DNA of 64,000 nucleotides from JBCBKU01 sp965267475 (GTDB taxonomy: Bacteria; Pseudomonadota; Alphaproteobacteria; Rhodobacterales; Rhodobacteraceae): positions 868,001 to 932,000 of the forward strand of contig OZ254079.1 of the NCBI GenBank assembly GCA_965267475.1. Direction: 5' to 3'. Numbering within the stretch: the stretch's first letter is position 1; each line of letters begins with the position of its first letter. The position numbers and the translations under genes are program-made. Shown here piece after piece: positions 6,956-16,741 of this stretch. The notes under the pieces were generated by a model. That model was not told where the DNA came from. It searched no databases and worked only from the letters and a program-made list of their open reading frames with translations.

Positions 6956-9900
6956 ATGGTCCGGTTATGGGGCGTTGTCGTCGGGGCGTTGGTCGGTTTC
7001 GCGCTTGGCGGACAGGCCTTGGCACAGGATCAGGATGCGATCGCCAACAAGCTTCTGATTGAAGCAGTCACCGGATCTGGCAGCCCCATCGTGAAGCGTC
7101 GGCTGCTGTCGGCCATTGTGGAAGAGTTCCCGGAAACCACGGCCGCGCAGTCGATTCAGGCTGGTGTTGTCAGCTTGCCGAATTTGCCCGAGGACCCGGC
7201 GTGGCAACAGCTTTTGATCGAGGGTAGCCAACTGACCGGGCATGGTCACGGCAGCTATCCCTCATTTGGTCCAGCGACCCATCCGGGCATCGATATCGGT
7301 TTGCCCGGGCCAGCCGATTGCGGGCTTGAGGTGCGCGCACCGAGGACGGGCGTCATTCGCCGCATTGTGGCGCTTGATGTTCCCGACGAGGATCTTGCAG
7401 AGATCGGCATCGATCGTGCGCGAAACATCCGTGATCACGATCGAAACACCGGAAACGCGGTGTTTCTACGGCACGACGATGTGGATCCGGCGGTCTTTTC
7501 AATCTACCTGCACCTAAAGGACGCCCCGGCCCGACTCGACGGAGAAAAATGGCGTCTGGGCGAGACCATCAAAGCGGGCCAACGGATCGGGCTGGTCGGA
7601 GAGAGCGGTAATGCCGACGGGTGCCATCTTCATTTCGAAGCCCGCCGCTTCGAAGGGACCTATCGGTACCTCCACCCCACCTATGGCAACATCTATCCGT
7701 TGGGCGATATCTCGAAAAGCGCGACGTTTCAATCGGACTGGATTGACCCCGCCGCGTTTCTCAGACGGTCTTTTATTGCCGCGTATCTGACGGAATCCTC
7801 AGGGACCAGCGGCGGGTCGCCATCTTCAAGAGTCGCAGACTTGCCCGAGCCCGATCTTCCGGGCACCCATGCCAACAGCACGGCGCAAACGGCGTCGGGC
7901 GGACGTGAGACGGTTGCCGAAGCAGCGGAGCCCAATCCGACGCCGGACCCTGGTGCCTGGATCCTTCAGACCGAACCGCGACGCAGGATCGGTGCTGGCA
8001 CAGCCTCGGGCGACCTGGCCATGGGGGCGGACGGCAGCGCGACATATCGCGGCCAAGCCCTGTTCCAGCGGGCCAGCGGGGGTGACGCGCTGGAACTTCG
8101 GGTCTTTGTGTCTCCAAAGGCGCGCCATGCCCTGGTTCTCCAATGGGACAAGGACCTTGGCGGCAAACGGGCAGCGCTGATTGATCTTCCAGGGCGGCGC
8201 ATCCTGCGGGCGGATCTGATCCCTGAAAGCGCGGTCAGGGGCAGCGCGCGACCGAGAGACAGCCGCGTGGCCATGGGTCCGGTGGCCTGGTCGCCTGATG
8301 GTCGATATCTGGGCTTTCCGATGTCCCCGGCAGAGTGGGAAGCAAGCCCGTTCTTTGTTGACACGCAAAGCGGTGTGTCAGCGACGGCGGTTGTCGACGA
8401 CCTGAAAGAGGGCCAATGGGCGTTTCCGAAATTCGAAACCCTGCGGTCTGACAGCGCGGATTGGATTGAAATTGCCTATGACGTGATGGCCTGCGCGGAT
8501 GCGGATTGCAGCAGGCCAACGCAAGTGGGCTCGGTTCAGGGCGGGCATCGGATTTCGGCGCTGCTGACCCGGGCGTCCGCACAAAGCGCCGATCTGTCAG
8601 CGCCCCGAGCCCCCGCGACCTGGGGTCCCGCGCTCGTCGCCTCGGTCAATGTCGGGTACAACCCTTGCCGCAATGGTGCAGAAAAAGCGCCCACGTGCCT
8701 TCGAGCCCTGGGTCTTTCGGATGAAGCAATTGCGTTTTCCTTTGCGCGGGACGGGGACTATTCGGGGTCGTCCGTGGGAAGCGAGTTCAGGGAATTGGGC
8801 GCGGTCGACCTTGCCGTCTCGCAGTTCATCGGAAACACCTATTACTTTACGCCGATGCTGGTGAACGGCCCTGCGGGTTTCACCGAAATCGGGTTCACGC
8901 GCGACATGAACCAGGCCTTCCGCGATGACGCGAGTCAGCGGATGCTGCGCCAGTTCCCACGGGCCACCAATATCGGTGGCCTTTCGATCCGGTCTCATCG
9001 CAGGCTTGCCGACGGGACGCAGCGCTTTGCCCTGTCCGAGATCGTGATGGATGGATGCCGGGCCTGCGACATCCTTGGATCGGCCCTATCCTTTATCGAC
9101 ATCGGTCCGGCCACAGGACAAAGACTTGTCCGGCGCCCCGTCGGCCTTTTGCTGGATGATCCGGGGCAAAGCGAGGACATGACCGCAGCGGTTCTTCGAA
9201 ACCGGCCTGAAAGCCTTCAGGTCATGCTGAATACGCTTGGATATGATGCCGGTCCGATGGATGGCTTTGCCGGGCCGCAGACCCGGCGCGCGCTCATGTC
9301 GTTTCAGGTGGAACACTGCCTGCCGCCGACGGGCCAGCCTGACCAGGCCACAGCGGCGGCGCTTCTGAAGGCCGACGGGTTTCAGGCGCCCTGCGCAGGT
9401 GCCGCGTTACCCGATGGTCTTGAGGCCAATGCACCGCTTCTGGCCGGTGTTTATGTGGATGATCCGGCGCTTTGCGCGGGCGGCGCGGGGCCCGTCGACC
9501 AGGCCCATCTACGTCAGCGCCTTATCCGAGGCAGCAATATCACCTTCGGGTGGGAGGGCGTTTGCACGCCCCGCCGAACAGACATCCATAATGGGGTGAC
9601 GCTTTATCGCGGCACATGTTCCGAGGCGAACGGTTCCACCGATGCAAGCTGGCGCTTTGACGTTCTGTCGAGTGACCGCTTCGTGGATCTGGACATGCCA
9701 GGTGCCGTCGCTCAGGACCGCACACCGCGAACCTATACGAAATGCGCAGATGACAGCCCGCTTCGCGCGACTTTTGCCCGTTGGTTCGGCGAGGACAGCG
9801 TGGCTGCAATAAGCCCGGCTAACCCGCTACCCTTCGAACAGGGTGTCTACACCACCGACACGCGGCTTTGCCCACCGGCCGATCCGGAGTTCCTGGCGTC

Positions 9901-12619
9901 CCTAGGGGTCGCGGCGCCCACTTATCGTATCGATTTCAAAGACGGGGTTTTCACGCAGCGCGATCAGACATGTCCGGTCACCGGGATTGAAGGATCGGGG
10001 CCTGACACCACTTTGGTGATGGACTGCGTCTATGGCGAGAAGCCGGTCAGTTTCCGGTTCAAGATTGGGGTACGTGGCCGCGACCGGTTCACGCGGAACG
10101 GACTGGATTTCCGGCGCTGCGCGACGGTGGACGTTGCCGACGCCAGCGCGTTGGGTCAGACGGCCAACAGCACGCCGGCTGTTCTTCCTGCGGACAGCGC
10201 AGAGGGATCGGGCTCACCGCCGGAGATGCCGGATTTCCGAGAGATCATCGACGGGCTCGACTATGTCGGGGCGACAGATAAAGCCGCGACCACGGAACTG
10301 ATCCAGACCGTCTTTACGCTGCTGGCCAAGATGGAGCCAGATGGATCGGCCGAATTGCTGGGCATCTCCGCAAAGGGGTTTGCGGCTGAATTTCTGGCAG
10401 ATCCCGAGGCTATGCTGGCGGTGGTAGGGGCCGATATCGTTGTTAGTGCCGGAGAAGCGGTCTTCGCTGAAGCGGCCGGAGATATTGTGGCGGGCTACAT
10501 GTTCGCCTCGGTGCCCTTATCGCGCTTGCCCGAGGCATGGCAGGTTCCTCTTCGCGCGCTGGTGGATGCAACGATTGTCGAAAGCGTCGGCCTTCTGGCA
10601 ACGGGCGCGAACCCGACCCCGGCGGCGCTGGTCGGTCCCATCGTGGACCGGTTGCACGATGTGCATGAGATCTATCAGGCCACCAATACGCTGTCGCGGG
10701 CTCAGGCCAGCGGTCTGTTCGCCGTGGCCAACGGGGCCGAAATCACCGCCGAATTGGTGCGGCGTCATCCCGGGCCCCGGTCGGATGCGCTGCGCACAAG
10801 CTGGTTCGCCCTGACCCGCGAGAACCTGAAGGGGATTGTGGGGGCCGATGATGCGACAGCAGCCTTTGTCGTGACGTTGCATGGCTATCGGGCGCTTGAC
10901 GCGCTGGCCATGGGGGATCGGGCCAAGGCCGAGGCCGAGGTCGCCAAAATGCGTGCTGTGGGCCAGGCCAATGAAGGTCTTACGCCTTTGTCGGCGGAAG
11001 GTCCGATCGATCTTCTGGTGCGGATTGCAAGTGGCGGGAAGGATGCGCCCTTGGTTCTGGTAGAAACGTTCCTGAAAGCCACCGCGCTGCGCGAACTGCA
11101 CCCGGACGTGGCTGCCGAAGAAGCCAACCGCCTGGCCGCGCAGGCTGCCGCAGAGGCAAAGAGGGCCGGTTGGCGGGGCAAGCCGAATGTGGTGCAGACC
11201 CTGCGCGAGATTGCTGCGACCTATCCCGCGCAGGGCATCGGCGGCTGCGCCCGGGCTCATGGTCCGATTGCCGTGCCTTTCCGGCAGCGGCTTTTTATAG
11301 ATGCGACGGCGACCATTCTGGACCGAAGCAATCGCCGGACCACGCGGCCCATCACACAGCAAATGATCGAGGGCGACCGGTTCTGCCTGCATCCGAACAA
11401 CGCACAATGCGCCGCTTCCAATTACCAGCTTTACTATTGCGCTTCGGGCGAAATGGTCTTCGTGAACCCGGGGAGCGCCTTCGCAGGACCGCTCAGGGTG
11501 ATCGACGTGGTCGAACGGCCCCGAAACCCCATCATGACGGGTCGTGTCGACGCTGTGATCTATGGGCGAGATCAACGCGACATCAAGGCTGTCGGGACGG
11601 GCTGCGCCTTGTCCAGTGGTTGGAGCGAACCGAACCAGTTTCGCTGGAACGGCTCCTGCGAGGGCGGACGGGCCACCGGTTCGGGCACCATCGAATGGAT
11701 GAAAGGGCCCGAGGTGATCTGGCGGACCCATATCGGGCCGAAATGGGGGTTGTCGCTGGATGACGGCGTTATTCGATATGACATCGATCTTGACGCCTTC
11801 GACATTCGGCTGTCGACCTGCAACCGGCGTATCGCCGGGTACCGAGCGGTTGAAATCCTTGCCCCGACCTCCACGCCACGGGCCTTTTTTGAAAACTCAT
11901 GGGTGTCATCCGAATTGATGCGGCGCGGCGCGCTTTTCGCGCAGTCCGAATGCCCGGTTGAAGATAAGGGACTGTCCAACATCGTTGTGGAGGTGACCCT
12001 GGGTGGCACGCAGATGGTTCGCGGTCGCAACTACGACAAGTCCGAACTGACCTGGCGGGAATTCACCAACCAGATCGAGCGTGCGATGCTGAACGAGCTC
12101 AAAACAGCAGAGCGCAACAGGCAAGCCAATGAACGACAGCGCATCGCGCAGGCGCGGGCCAATGCGCTGGCCGCCCAGTTTCGCCTTCGCCGCGACGAAA
12201 TCGTCGCGCGTGCAAATCGGTTCACGGATGCAGGCCGCGGGACCATGGATGATCTGGCCGCCGCGCTGGAACTGGACCATATCCGCACCCTTGAACGTCT
12301 TGAACGAGGCGCCAAGCTGATCCTTGGCCCGGTCGAAGGGCTCGCGACCGTGACCCATAACGGGGCGCGGCACTATCAGGTGAGTTATGGCACCACGTCG
12401 CCGTTTCAGCGGCTCGAACGAGAGTTCCGGTCGCAGCAGGGGTTTTCGTGGGAAAACTGGATGGCTTTGACGCAATCCGGATTGCCGTCGCAGACCCGCG
12501 TATCCTGCCTGTATCCGAGCATTGGCCGCATTCCGCAGGACATTCGCGACGTCAGCCTTGAGCTTGTCAATTTCTCGCGCGGAAGTTCGGCCACCCAGAT
12601 GACATTCGTCTGCCGGTGA
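6956..12619 (+). CDS. Giant secreted M23 peptidase / PGB_1 multidomain protein (about 1,887 residues)
   Basis: The ATG at 6956 follows a GGGGGGTG site and begins a signal peptide ending GGQALAQ; GTG 6935 is an in-frame alternative. An M23 metallopeptidase domain spans about residues 95-265, with the zinc motifs HPGID (H109, D113) and HLH (224-226), so it is probably an active peptidoglycan endopeptidase. A PGB_1 cell-wall-binding domain lies near residues 749-806. Two related Cys-rich units begin GVYVDDPALC (about 831) and GVYTTDTRLC (about 963). A long alpha-helical region follows. Near residues 1708-1775 is an Arg/Ala/Glu-rich coiled coil. Known M23 proteins are usually 250-700 residues, so this size is exceptional. 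Other functions of the long C-terminal half are unknown. Confidence 0.85.
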   Translation: MVRLWGVVVGALVGFALGGQALAQDQDAIANKLLIEAVTGSGSPIVKRRLLSAIVEEFPETTAAQSIQAGVVSLPNLPEDPAWQQLLIEGSQLTGHGHGSYPSFGPATHPGIDIGLPGPADCGLEVRAPRTGVIRRIVALDVPDEDLAEIGIDRARNIRDHDRNTGNAVFLRHDDVDPAVFSIYLHLKDAPARLDGEKWRLGETIKAGQRIGLVGESGNADGCHLHFEARRFEGTYRYLHPTYGNIYPLGDISKSATFQSDWIDPAAFLRRSFIAAYLTESSGTSGGSPSSRVADLPEPDLPGTHANSTAQTASGGRETVAEAAEPNPTPDPGAWILQTEPRRRIGAGTASGDLAMGADGSATYRGQALFQRASGGDALELRVFVSPKARHALVLQWDKDLGGKRAALIDLPGRRILRADLIPESAVRGSARPRDSRVAMGPVAWSPDGRYLGFPMSPAEWEASPFFVDTQSGVSATAVVDDLKEGQWAFPKFETLRSDSADWIEIAYDVMACADADCSRPTQVGSVQGGHRISALLTRASAQSADLSAPRAPATWGPALVASVNVGYNPCRNGAEKAPTCLRALGLSDEAIAFSFARDGDYSGSSVGSEFRELGAVDLAVSQFIGNTYYFTPMLVNGPAGFTEIGFTRDMNQAFRDDASQRMLRQFPRATNIGGLSIRSHRRLADGTQRFALSEIVMDGCRACDILGSALSFIDIGPATGQRLVRRPVGLLLDDPGQSEDMTAAVLRNRPESLQVMLNTLGYDAGPMDGFAGPQTRRALMSFQVEHCLPPTGQPDQATAAALLKADGFQAPCAGAALPDGLEANAPLLAGVYVDDPALCAGGAGPVDQAHLRQRLIRGSNITFGWEGVCTPRRTDIHNGVTLYRGTCSEANGSTDASWRFDVLSSDRFVDLDMPGAVAQDRTPRTYTKCADDSPLRATFARWFGEDSVAAISPANPLPFEQGVYTTDTRLCPPADPEFLASLGVAAPTYRIDFKDGVFTQRDQTCPVTGIEGSGPDTTLVMDCVYGEKPVSFRFKIGVRGRDRFTRNGLDFRRCATVDVADASALGQTANSTPAVLPADSAEGSGSPPEMPDFREIIDGLDYVGATDKAATTELIQTVFTLLAKMEPDGSAELLGISAKGFAAEFLADPEAMLAVVGADIVVSAGEAVFAEAAGDIVAGYMFASVPLSRLPEAWQVPLRALVDATIVESVGLLATGANPTPAALVGPIVDRLHDVHEIYQATNTLSRAQASGLFAVANGAEITAELVRRHPGPRSDALRTSWFALTRENLKGIVGADDATAAFVVTLHGYRALDALAMGDRAKAEAEVAKMRAVGQANEGLTPLSAEGPIDLLVRIASGGKDAPLVLVETFLKATALRELHPDVAAEEANRLAAQAAAEAKRAGWRGKPNVVQTLREIAATYPAQGIGGCARAHGPIAVPFRQRLFIDATATILDRSNRRTTRPITQQMIEGDRFCLHPNNAQCAASNYQLYYCASGEMVFVNPGSAFAGPLRVIDVVERPRNPIMTGRVDAVIYGRDQRDIKAVGTGCALSSGWSEPNQFRWNGSCEGGRATGSGTIEWMKGPEVIWRTHIGPKWGLSLDDGVIRYDIDLDAFDIRLSTCNRRIAGYRAVEILAPTSTPRAFFENSWVSSELMRRGALFAQSECPVEDKGLSNIVVEVTLGGTQMVRGRNYDKSELTWREFTNQIERAMLNELKTAERNRQANERQRIAQARANALAAQFRLRRDEIVARANRFTDAGRGTMDDLAAALELDHIRTLERLERGAKLILGPVEGLATVTHNGARHYQVSYGTTSPFQRLEREFRSQQGFSWENWMALTQSGLPSQTRVSCLYPSIGRIPQDIRDVSLELVNFSRGSSATQMTFVCR

Positions 12620-12631
12620 TGCCTTTCCGGA

Positions 12632-13516
12632 TTATTGGTTTTGGTCGAAAAACCCTGTCGCGGCCTTGGCAATCGTTTCGGGAATTTCCTCGGCCATGTA
12701 ATGCGTGGCATCCAGGGATCGGCCCGTTACGTTCTTTGCGCGTTGGCGCCAAAGGCTCAAAGCATCAAAGCAATGCTCGATGACACCGCGTTTCGCCCAA
12801 AATGCCAGAACCGGCATCGACAGTTGTGCGCCGCCATCGGCATCGTCATGGACAAGGTCGATCGTGGCGGCGGCGCGGTAGTCCTCGCACGAAGCGTGGA
12901 TCGCTTCGGGGTCGTCGAAACAGTCAAGATATTCGGCCAGCGCCGCATCTGAGAACGGGTGCGCCCCACCGGCCTGGTTGGTGCATTTGCGAAGCCAAAA
13001 TCCGCGCGGATCCGCCGCAATCAGCGTCTCGGGTCCGGGCGCAGGCTGGATCAGGAAGAACCAGTGCCAATAGGCCCGCGCGAAGGCGTCGCTTGTCTGC
13101 GCGTACATCTCTCTCGTGGGCGCGATATCGAGAAGAACCATCGACCTGACGTGGTCTGCATGGTCCATCCCCATCCGATGGGCGACCCGCGCCCCGCGAT
13201 CATGCGCAAGAACGTGTACCTGTTCGTGGCCAAGCCGGTCCAACAAAGCCACCATATCGCCCGCCATGCCGCGTTTGGAATAGGCCGCATGATCGGGTGT
13301 TGAGGCAGGCTTGTCCGACCGCCCATAGCCCCGAAGGTCCGGACAGATCACGTGGTAACGATCCGCCAAAAGCGGGGCCACACGGTGCCACATGGCCGAG
13401 GTTTGGGGATAGCCGTGAAGCAGCAAAAGTCCGGGCCTTTCCGGTGCAGCGTTGTGGCGGACAAACAGCGTCACCGGCCCGCACGGGATGCGTTCTTCCT
13501 TGAAGCCTTCGAACAT
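12632..13516 (-). CDS. Alpha/beta hydrolase, haloacetate (fluoroacetate) dehalogenase-like
   Basis: A 294-residue alpha/beta hydrolase. Motifs match haloacetate dehalogenases: oxyanion HGYPQ, nucleophile Asp in AHDRGAR, the acid Asp in DIAPT, the halide-pocket His-Trp in YWHWFFLIQPAPGPE, a Tyr in EDYRAAA, and the catalytic His in ATHYMAEEIPE. In fluoroacetate dehalogenases the His, Trp and Tyr bind the leaving halide, and all appear present here. It would convert haloacetate to glycolate, or be a related ester or epoxide hydrolase; substrate is not proven. It is convergent with the giant M23 gene and stands alone. Confidence 0.8.
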   Translation of the reverse strand: MFEGFKEERIPCGPVTLFVRHNAAPERPGLLLLHGYPQTSAMWHRVAPLLADRYHVICPDLRGYGRSDKPASTPDHAAYSKRGMAGDMVALLDRLGHEQVHVLAHDRGARVAHRMGMDHADHVRSMVLLDIAPTREMYAQTSDAFARAYWHWFFLIQPAPGPETLIAADPRGFWLRKCTNQAGGAHPFSDAALAEYLDCFDDPEAIHASCEDYRAAATIDLVHDDADGGAQLSMPVLAFWAKRGVIEHCFDALSLWRQRAKNVTGRSLDATHYMAEEIPETIAKAATGFFDQNQ

Positions 13517-13710
13517 GGGCGCGGCGGTCCTTTTCCCCCAAACGGGTGCGTGTCAGCGGTGCATTTGCCGATCTGGTAATATAGACGCGTCAGAATATCC
13601 GGTCGCTTGAACTGCTGCAATTGCCGGTATCCTGTTCTCAGCGCAAAAGTCCTGGACGAACAGCTTCCTGCTTGATTGGTAGGATACACAATTGCATGCT
13701 GGTTTATGGA

Positions 13711-14520
13711 ATGAAGACTTCAGATATTGAGAGCATATATGACGACTACTACGCAGATTCCGAAGAGGATGAATTCTCGCGGATTCAGCGGGGGTGGCGG
13801 CAACTGGGAGCGCGGTTCAAGGCAGCCAATATCGCAAAAGCATATCTGCCGAAACCAGAAGATTGCATTCTCGATATTGGCGGCGGCATGGGTGATGTTT
13901 CCGCGGAGCTTGTGAACGCTCACTCATTTCCTAGAATCGCGCTTGTCGATATCTCTGCCTCTGGTGTCAGGATTGCTGAAGCGCGACCGGAAATCAAAGA
14001 TGCGACGGTTTTCGATGGCTATCAGGTCGATGTTGCTGACCGAAGCGTTGACTTTGCATTTGCAACGCACGTCTTGGAGCACGTCCCTGATCCAAGAAAG
14101 TTTCTTCGTGAAGTTCATCGCTTGTCCAAAAGGGCCTTTATCGAGATCCCGATTGACTATCACCATAGAAGTATCAACGCGAAAGTATTGCTCTCGTATG
14201 GCCATGTGAATGTTTTCACGCCTAGTACTGCAAGATTCCTTTTGGAATCCGAAGGCTTCAAGATATTGCAGGAATTTCCTTCCAATATGCAGAGAGACTA
14301 CTCAGTAAAGTACTACAATCATTTCAGGAATTTCGGCGTCAAGGATACTTTTCGAAACCGAACCGCATTCAATTTCAAGCATTATTTCGAGAGGTCAAAA
14401 AACTATCTTCGACGAAAGAAGCGCTTTTCGAGCGAATACTGCTTCCTTATTGAGCCCGACGATAATTTTGAAATTGAGTCTTTGGTCGAGATGCAGTCCA
14501 ACAAAAGCCGGGATGCATAG
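13711..14520 (+). CDS. Class I SAM-dependent methyltransferase, AT-rich, probably acquired
   Basis: A 269-residue protein from the ATG at 13711 (an in-frame ATG at 13696 would add five residues). Motif I is DCILDIGGGMGDVSAELV and the later VDVADRSVDFAFATHVLEHVPDP is the typical Methyltransf_11 post-I/II region. The C-terminal third is basic and aromatic (YYNHFRNFGVKDTFRNR, KNYLRRKKRF), as in enzymes acting on surface polysaccharides. Two sampled lines (14161-14220 and 14281-14340) have about 40-43% GC, far below the neighbours, and codon use is unlike them. This suggests horizontal acquisition. Substrate is unknown. Confidence 0.82.
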   Translation: MKTSDIESIYDDYYADSEEDEFSRIQRGWRQLGARFKAANIAKAYLPKPEDCILDIGGGMGDVSAELVNAHSFPRIALVDISASGVRIAEARPEIKDATVFDGYQVDVADRSVDFAFATHVLEHVPDPRKFLREVHRLSKRAFIEIPIDYHHRSINAKVLLSYGHVNVFTPSTARFLLESEGFKILQEFPSNMQRDYSVKYYNHFRNFGVKDTFRNRTAFNFKHYFERSKNYLRRKKRFSSEYCFLIEPDDNFEIESLVEMQSNKSRDA

Positions 14521-14671
14521 CCGTTTCCAATTCCCCGCCAATTGAGCGTCGTGCGGATACCCAATTGTGATCGACCGCCGACAAGTAAGAGGTGACGGTC
14601 GACGCAGCCTTGCAACGCTGGACCCAAGTTCTTGGATTGCGGATGGCTTTAGGTGCCGGCTTCCGGCGGAA

Positions 14672-16360
14672 TTATCCTAACAGGCGCCGCGCAATCACCT
14701 GGGCCTGGATCTCGGCGGCGCCTTCGAAGATGTTCAGGATCCGTGCATCGCAAAGGATCCGGCTGACCGCGTATTCCATCGCAAAGCCGTTCCCGCCGTG
14801 GATTTGCAACGCGTTGTCCGCGGCCGCCCAGGCCACCCGGGCGCCAAGCAGTTTCGCCATCCCGGCCTCAAGATCGCAGCGCCGCCCTTCGTCTTTTTCG
14901 GCGGCGGCGAAATAGGTCAGTTGCCGGGCCATCATAATTTCAACCGCCATCATGGCGATCTTGCCCGAGACCCTTGGAAAGTCGATCAGCGGCTTGCCGA
15001 ACTGCTTGCGATCCTCGGCATATTGCAGCCCCACATCCATCGCTGATTGCGCCACTCCGATGGCGCGGGCCGCGGTCTGGATCCGCGCGGATTCGAAGGT
15101 TTCCATCAACTGCTTGAAGCCTTTGCCTTCTTCGCCGCCCAGAAGGTTCTCGCCCTTCACCTGGAAGTCGTCGAAGTTCAGCGTGTATTCCTTCATGCCG
15201 CGATAGCCGAGCACCTCGATCTCACCGCCCGAGATCCCCGGATCGACGAACGGGTCTTCATCTGTGCCGGGGGTTTTCTCGGCCAGGAACATCGACAGGC
15301 CGCGATAGTCATCCGTATCGGGCACGGTCCGCGCAAGGACCGTCATGACATGGGTTCGCGCCGCATGGGTGATCCAGGTCTTGTTGCCGTTGATCACCCA
15401 GTCCTCGCCTGACTTGGTCGCCTTGGTCCGAAGCGATCCAAGATCCGACCCGGTATTGGGTTCGGTGAAGACCGCCGTTGGCAGGATCTCACCCGAGGCG
15501 AGGCCGGGCAGCCATTTGGCTTTCTGGTCGTCGGTGCCGCCGCAAAGGATCAACTCTGCTGCGATCTCGGACCGGGTACCGAGCGACCCGACCCCGATAT
15601 AACCGCGCGACAATTCTTCCGAGACGACGCACATGGCCGTTTTCGACATGCCGAAGCCGCCGAACTCTTCCGGGATCGTCAGGCCGAACACGCCCAGTTC
15701 CGCCATCTCCTGAATGATCTCCATCGGGATCAATTCGTCCTTCAGGTGCCAGTCGTGGGCCTGTGGTTCGACCCGGTCGACCGTAAAGCGCCGGAACTGT
15801 TCGCGGATCATCTCGTATTCGTCGTCGAGCCCCGTGGACCCCACGGTCAGGTCCGCCGACTGTTCGCGCAGAAGCTGAACAAGCCGAGTGCGCGCAGCTT
15901 GTGTGTTTCCGGCTTGTGTCAGGGTCATAACAGCCGGCTGGGCCAAGGCGCGCTGGTCATCTTGGCTAAGCCCCACATCCTGCGGGCGCAGGATTTCGCC
16001 TTGGCTCATCGGGATGCCGCCGTAGAGTTGCCAAAGGTATTCGCCCATGCCGATCTGATGGATCAGGCGCTCGGTCTCGCCCAGCTTGCCGGCGCCCTCC
16101 AGACGCTCGGCCCAGGCCTGTAGCTGCCGGAGCGCTTCCACATAGGTGGCAATCCAGGCGAGCCCATGGGCGGCCGTCTGGTGATATTCCAGCAAGGCTG
16201 CGTTGACCTTTCCGTCGGGGGCCACGGTGCCGCGCACGGCCTCAAGCGCCGTCTGCTGGAACGTCTCGCATGCCGAGATCGCATCCCGCCCAAGCCCGAG
16301 GGCATTGTCGATCAGTACCGTGTTCATCAGGCCCATGGCCTCCTGCCCGTCATGCGGCAT
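14672..16360 (-). CDS. mcd: (2S)-methylsuccinyl-CoA dehydrogenase
   Basis: A 562-residue acyl-CoA dehydrogenase with an extra helical N-terminal domain of about 150 residues, the hallmark of methylsuccinyl-CoA dehydrogenase. This enzyme oxidises (2S)-methylsuccinyl-CoA to mesaconyl-CoA in the ethylmalonyl-CoA pathway, which Rhodobacteraceae use to assimilate acetate. Visible FAD/substrate motifs include FTEPNTGSDLGSLRTKA, ITHAARTHVMTVLAR and the C-terminal QIHGGNGFAMEYAVSRI. The ATG at 16360 has an AAGGA site seven bases upstream. Other pathway genes are not in the window. A different long acyl-CoA dehydrogenase is the alternative. Confidence 0.85.
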   Translation of the reverse strand: MPHDGQEAMGLMNTVLIDNALGLGRDAISACETFQQTALEAVRGTVAPDGKVNAALLEYHQTAAHGLAWIATYVEALRQLQAWAERLEGAGKLGETERLIHQIGMGEYLWQLYGGIPMSQGEILRPQDVGLSQDDQRALAQPAVMTLTQAGNTQAARTRLVQLLREQSADLTVGSTGLDDEYEMIREQFRRFTVDRVEPQAHDWHLKDELIPMEIIQEMAELGVFGLTIPEEFGGFGMSKTAMCVVSEELSRGYIGVGSLGTRSEIAAELILCGGTDDQKAKWLPGLASGEILPTAVFTEPNTGSDLGSLRTKATKSGEDWVINGNKTWITHAARTHVMTVLARTVPDTDDYRGLSMFLAEKTPGTDEDPFVDPGISGGEIEVLGYRGMKEYTLNFDDFQVKGENLLGGEEGKGFKQLMETFESARIQTAARAIGVAQSAMDVGLQYAEDRKQFGKPLIDFPRVSGKIAMMAVEIMMARQLTYFAAAEKDEGRRCDLEAGMAKLLGARVAWAAADNALQIHGGNGFAMEYAVSRILCDARILNIFEGAAEIQAQVIARRLLG

Positions 16361-16549
16361 GGCAGCATCCTTACTTTCTGCACTCGCGAAAAGCCATAGA
16401 CCGTGACAATCGACTGCGCAATAAGATTTCTCAATTGGACCTGAAATCGAACAAATATGACCCGTTGGCTTGCGATTGCCCGCGCAATCCGGTCTATTGC
16501 CTGCCCATCCCGTCTTGACCCTAGAGGCGCCTCATCGCAAAGAAGGCGC

Positions 16550-16741
16550 ATGACCCAGGACGCCCCCGAGACCGAGATCACCGATACATGGCGCGTCGCC
16601 TGCGATGGCGGCGAAGGCGCGTTGGGCCATCCGCGCGTTTGGCTTCAGATCCCGCCTGATACCGGTTGGGTCGAATGCGGCTATTGCGACAAGAAATACA
16701 TCCACCAAAGCTTTGCGGATAAGGCCGGCAGCGCAGGCTAG
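16550..16741 (+). CDS. CHCC-type zinc-finger protein (NDUFS6-like)
   Basis: A 63-residue protein starting at ATG 16550 behind an AGAAGG site. It contains VACDGG, LGHPRVWLQI and GWVECGYCDKKY, giving the Cys-His-Cys-Cys zinc-binding set of the zf-CHCC family. The family is related to the complex I accessory subunit NDUFS6 and is found in alphaproteobacteria. Its exact bacterial role is probably in respiratory complex I. The stop codon overlaps the stop of the convergent gene at 16738. Confidence 0.88.
   Translation: MTQDAPETEITDTWRVACDGGEGALGHPRVWLQIPPDTGWVECGYCDKKYIHQSFADKAGSAG

Noticed and set aside
13517..13710. Possible mobile-element boundary beside the AT-rich methyltransferase
   Set aside because: No terminal inverted repeats, target duplication, tRNA or recombinase could be seen on either side.
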